Positions 62,525 to 64,000 of a DNA stretch of 64,000 nucleotides are shown here, in pieces. The notes under the pieces were generated by a model. The model ran no database searches, was not told where the DNA came from, and saw only the letters and a list, made by a program, of their open reading frames with translations. Within the stretch, counting starts at the first letter, position 1, and each line of letters opens with the position of its first letter. Source of the stretch: Lichenifustis flavocetrariae (lineage in GTDB: Bacteria; Pseudomonadota; Alphaproteobacteria; Rhizobiales; Beijerinckiaceae); contig NZ_JAMOIM010000005.1 in assembly GCF_026130545.1 (NCBI RefSeq), forward strand, positions 124,001-188,000. The letters run 5' to 3'. A program made the position numbers and the translations under genes.

Positions 62525-62752
62525 ACAATGGGGCCAAACCTCGGCCTTCGTCCCGACGAAGAGAAACGACCCGTTTTGGTCGACATCGGTCGGGGCTCGA
62601 AACACAGGCCAGCGTCTGCTTTTGACAGAACGCCCATTCTCCCGGTCGCTGCCGCTGCTTGGTGGCTCATGCGGTGAAGAGGCCCACGATCATGTCCGCG
62701 GGTCCTGCCGAGAAAGGCGGAGTTGATCGCTGATCTTCCATCCTGCCGCCCG

Positions 62753-63076
62753 TCAATGAAGCGGAGAACTTGCCGACGGGAGGAGGATCGTCGAGTCGAC
62801 GCTGAGGATGTCGGCGATATCAAAGCCTCTGGCATCGTTCGCGGCCTCTGGGCTCTTTATGTAGCGCTGCGCGACCTCGCCGGGATCGTCGCCCTCGGCG
62901 TAGGACACCAACACAAAGACCCGATGCCCCACATCATATTTCTGGGTCCATAGGCCGTGAGCCTCGACGCCGAACAGCCCGAAATTTTCGAGGTGGCGCG
63001 GATAGACTGTGGAGGCGTAGAAATCGAGCGCCTCTTTGGTGCGCAGCGAGTAGATTCGCATTTCATAGGTTCGCAT
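62753..63076 (-). CDS. NIPSNAP family protein
   Basis: A 107-aa ferredoxin-like (dimeric alpha-beta barrel) protein. ATG 63076 has AGGAG upstream. 'MRTYEMRIYSLRTKEALDFY', 'YPRHLENFGLFGVEAHGLWT' and 'RVFVLVSYAEGDDPGEVAQR' match the NIPSNAP fold; the final strand is 'DIADILSVDSTILLPS'. Members often act in degradation of aromatic or chlorinated compounds or as small-molecule binders; the substrate here is unknown. Confidence 0.85.
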   Translation of the reverse strand: MRTYEMRIYSLRTKEALDFYASTVYPRHLENFGLFGVEAHGLWTQKYDVGHRVFVLVSYAEGDDPGEVAQRYIKSPEAANDARGFDIADILSVDSTILLPSASSPLH

Positions 63077-63220
63077 GGCGGTCTCCTGTCGAGAGATCAT
63101 CAGTCAGGCGCCCCGGTGGCGATGGCGATCTACGTTGCCATCGCGACCAGCAGGCGTGCGGGGTTTGGGTGCGCTCCAACGCGTGTGATTGCCGGGATCG
63201 AGGGCCTGCAGGGCGCGGGG

Positions 63221-63316
63221 TTATGACCGTTGGCGGGGCGGCGCATCGTGGCTTGACATGATCTCGGCAAGAAGGTGGACGAGCTTCACCAGATCAGCGT
63301 GCGTTGGGGTCGTCAT
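63221..63316 (-). CDS. Tiny protein (31 aa) downstream of DUF4267
   Basis: ATG 63316 is preceded by AAGGAC at ideal spacing and opens a 31-codon frame: 'MTTPTHADLVKLVHLLAEIM' then SSHDAPPRQRS and TAA. The first 20 residues form an amphipathic helix. It begins 37 bases after the DUF4267 stop, same strand, so likely in the same TetR-controlled transcript. No homologue is known to me. Confidence 0.5.
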   Translation of the reverse strand: MTTPTHADLVKLVHLLAEIMSSHDAPPRQRS

Positions 63317-63353
63317 TGTTCGTCCTTTCCAGTGTTGAGTATGAGATCAGTTG

Positions 63354-63755
63354 TCACCTGGCGCCGATGATCAGGCATGCGCCGGTTGCGACAATGACCA
63401 GCCCCGTCATGCCATGCATGCCGAAGGCGAGGGCTCTGCTTCCGCCCGAGCGAAGCACGCTCACCATGTCGCCGAAGGCGATGAGGCTCGCGATGAGCAT
63501 GAATTCGCCGAGCAAGCGCGGCGATCCACTGGCGATGAGCAGGATGACGAAGAGGCAGGCTGCGAGATCTCGTGTGCCTTTCACAGACAGCCACGCGTTA
63601 AATCCAGTCGACGCCGGTGGCGACTCGGCGATGCCAAACCCGGCCGATGCGATGGAGGGTGCCAGCCAAAAGCGCGCGCCGAGGAAGAGGATTGCGGCCG
63701 CGATCAGGCCGGAAAGCACATATCCGATTTGGATCAGCAGATGGTCTTGGGTCAT
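63354..63755 (-). CDS. DUF4267 membrane protein
   Basis: A 133-aa inner-membrane protein with four helices ('IGYVLSGLIAAAILFLGARF', 'LAACLFVILLIASG', 'LLGEFMLIASLIAFGDMVSV', 'GMTGLVIVATGACLIIG'). 'FNAWLSVKGTRDLAACLFVI' includes the K-G-x-R-D motif typical of DUF4267. ATG 63755 has AGGAG nine bases upstream. It is divergent from the tetR gene and its promoter overlaps the TCTAGC palindrome, so it should be repressed by that regulator. Function unknown. Confidence 0.86.
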   Translation of the reverse strand: MTQDHLLIQIGYVLSGLIAAAILFLGARFWLAPSIASAGFGIAESPPASTGFNAWLSVKGTRDLAACLFVILLIASGSPRLLGEFMLIASLIAFGDMVSVLRSGGSRALAFGMHGMTGLVIVATGACLIIGAR

Positions 63756-63781
63756 GGGGCTTGCTCCTGTCGTCTGCAATT

Positions 63782-63851
63782 AATCTAGCGATGCTAGAAT
63801 AGGGCGTCAAGGGGAATCTAGCGTTGACAGGTGTTGGTGCGCCGTTAGGAT
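63782..63851. promoter_or_regulatory. Divergent promoters with TetR-type operator
   Basis: The palindrome TCTAGC-GAT-GCTAGA at 63784-63798 is perfect, and a third half-site TCTAGC recurs at 63817-63822. For the DUF4267 gene the minus strand shows TTGACG, 17 bases, TAGATT, with the palindrome lying inside spacer and -10. For tetR the plus strand shows TTGACA (63824-63829), 16 bases, TAGGAT (63846-63851). This is a classic layout for self-repression. Confidence 0.7.
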
Positions 63852-63857
63852 TTCTGA

Positions 63858-64000
63858 ATGACGATCGTGGAACGCAAAGAGCGCCAGCGCGCGGAACGTT
63901 ACGAACTCATTCTGGCCACCGCGCGTGAACTCGCCGAAGCCGAGGGCTGGGATGCCGTCACCACGCGCCGTCTCGCGGCGCTCATCGACTATAGCCAGCC
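63858..64000 (+). CDS. TetR-family transcriptional regulator (partial, runs off the window)
   Basis: The first 47 residues are visible: 'MTIVERKERQRAERYELILA', 'TARELAEAEGWDAVTTRRLA' and 'ALIDYSQP'. This is the TetR helix-turn-helix N-terminus. No Shine-Dalgarno is seen, and the predicted transcription start falls on or next to the ATG, so the mRNA may be leaderless. The ligand domain lies beyond the window. Confidence 0.85.
   Translation, partial: MTIVERKERQRAERYELILATARELAEAEGWDAVTTRRLAALIDYSQ

Overview
The window is high-GC and densely coded on both strands. It looks like a chromosomal segment of an alphaproteobacterium, most likely of the order Hyphomicrobiales near the Methylobacteriaceae/Beijerinckiaceae. 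Pointers are the BA14K, DUF6481, DUF4142 and DUF3455 families, an Hsp20 gene with a ROSE-type leader, the operon order pcaC-H-G followed by a CoA-transferase, pcaD and pcaB, and a VPLPA-CTERM protein. Genus cannot be fixed from sequence reading alone. No rRNA, tRNA, CRISPR array, prophage or intact insertion sequence was found.

Layout. 0-4.5 kb: tail of a glutathione S-transferase, an APH-type phosphotransferase, a decayed cytochrome c/sorbosone dehydrogenase remnant, and a PAS-GAF-GGDEF-EAL cyclic-di-GMP protein. 5-25 kb: two carbohydrate blocks. On the minus strand lie a 129-aa conserved protein, a GH133 amylo-alpha-1,6-glucosidase and a GH63-like glucosidase. On the plus strand lie glgX, treZ and treY, the set that turns glycogen or maltodextrin into trehalose. 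Between them are an SDR, a LysE exporter, a VPLPA-CTERM surface protein, a UvrD-type helicase, a BA14K protein and an old yellow enzyme. 25-31 kb: a DUF3455 protein, a bulb-type lectin, a lipoprotein and a giant MFS/acyltransferase/acyl-ligase fusion. 30.8-37.9 kb: a compact protocatechuate (beta-ketoadipate) operon with an aromatic-acid transporter, preceded by type II dehydroquinase. 38-48.6 kb: membrane and lipid enzymes, a PHA depolymerase-like esterase, several small orphan proteins, broken genes and an hsp20 locus. 49.5-52.9 kb: a polyol/sugar locus in decay, where the regulator and dehydrogenase are intact but the ABC transporter and kinase are remnants. 53-60 kb: an adenylate cyclase and a five-gene branched-chain-amino-acid-type ABC operon. 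60-64 kb: a hybrid histidine kinase, NIPSNAP and DUF4267 proteins, and the start of a TetR regulator behind a clear operator.

How it works together. The pca genes take protocatechuate to succinyl-CoA transfer. The final thiolase and a dedicated regulator are not in the window. GlgX debranches glycogen, TreY isomerises the reducing end, and TreZ releases trehalose, a desiccation and osmotic protectant. The opposite-strand glucosidases probably recycle alpha-glucans. Several broken genes (around 1.7, 44.8, 47.2, 50.7 and 51.5 kb) suggest ongoing local gene loss.

No wholly new multi-gene system is evident. The strongest under-described items are the SD-masking thermometer hairpin at hsp20, the collapsed polyol locus, the TetR-controlled DUF4267 unit with a probable leaderless regulator mRNA, and the lone bulb lectin.
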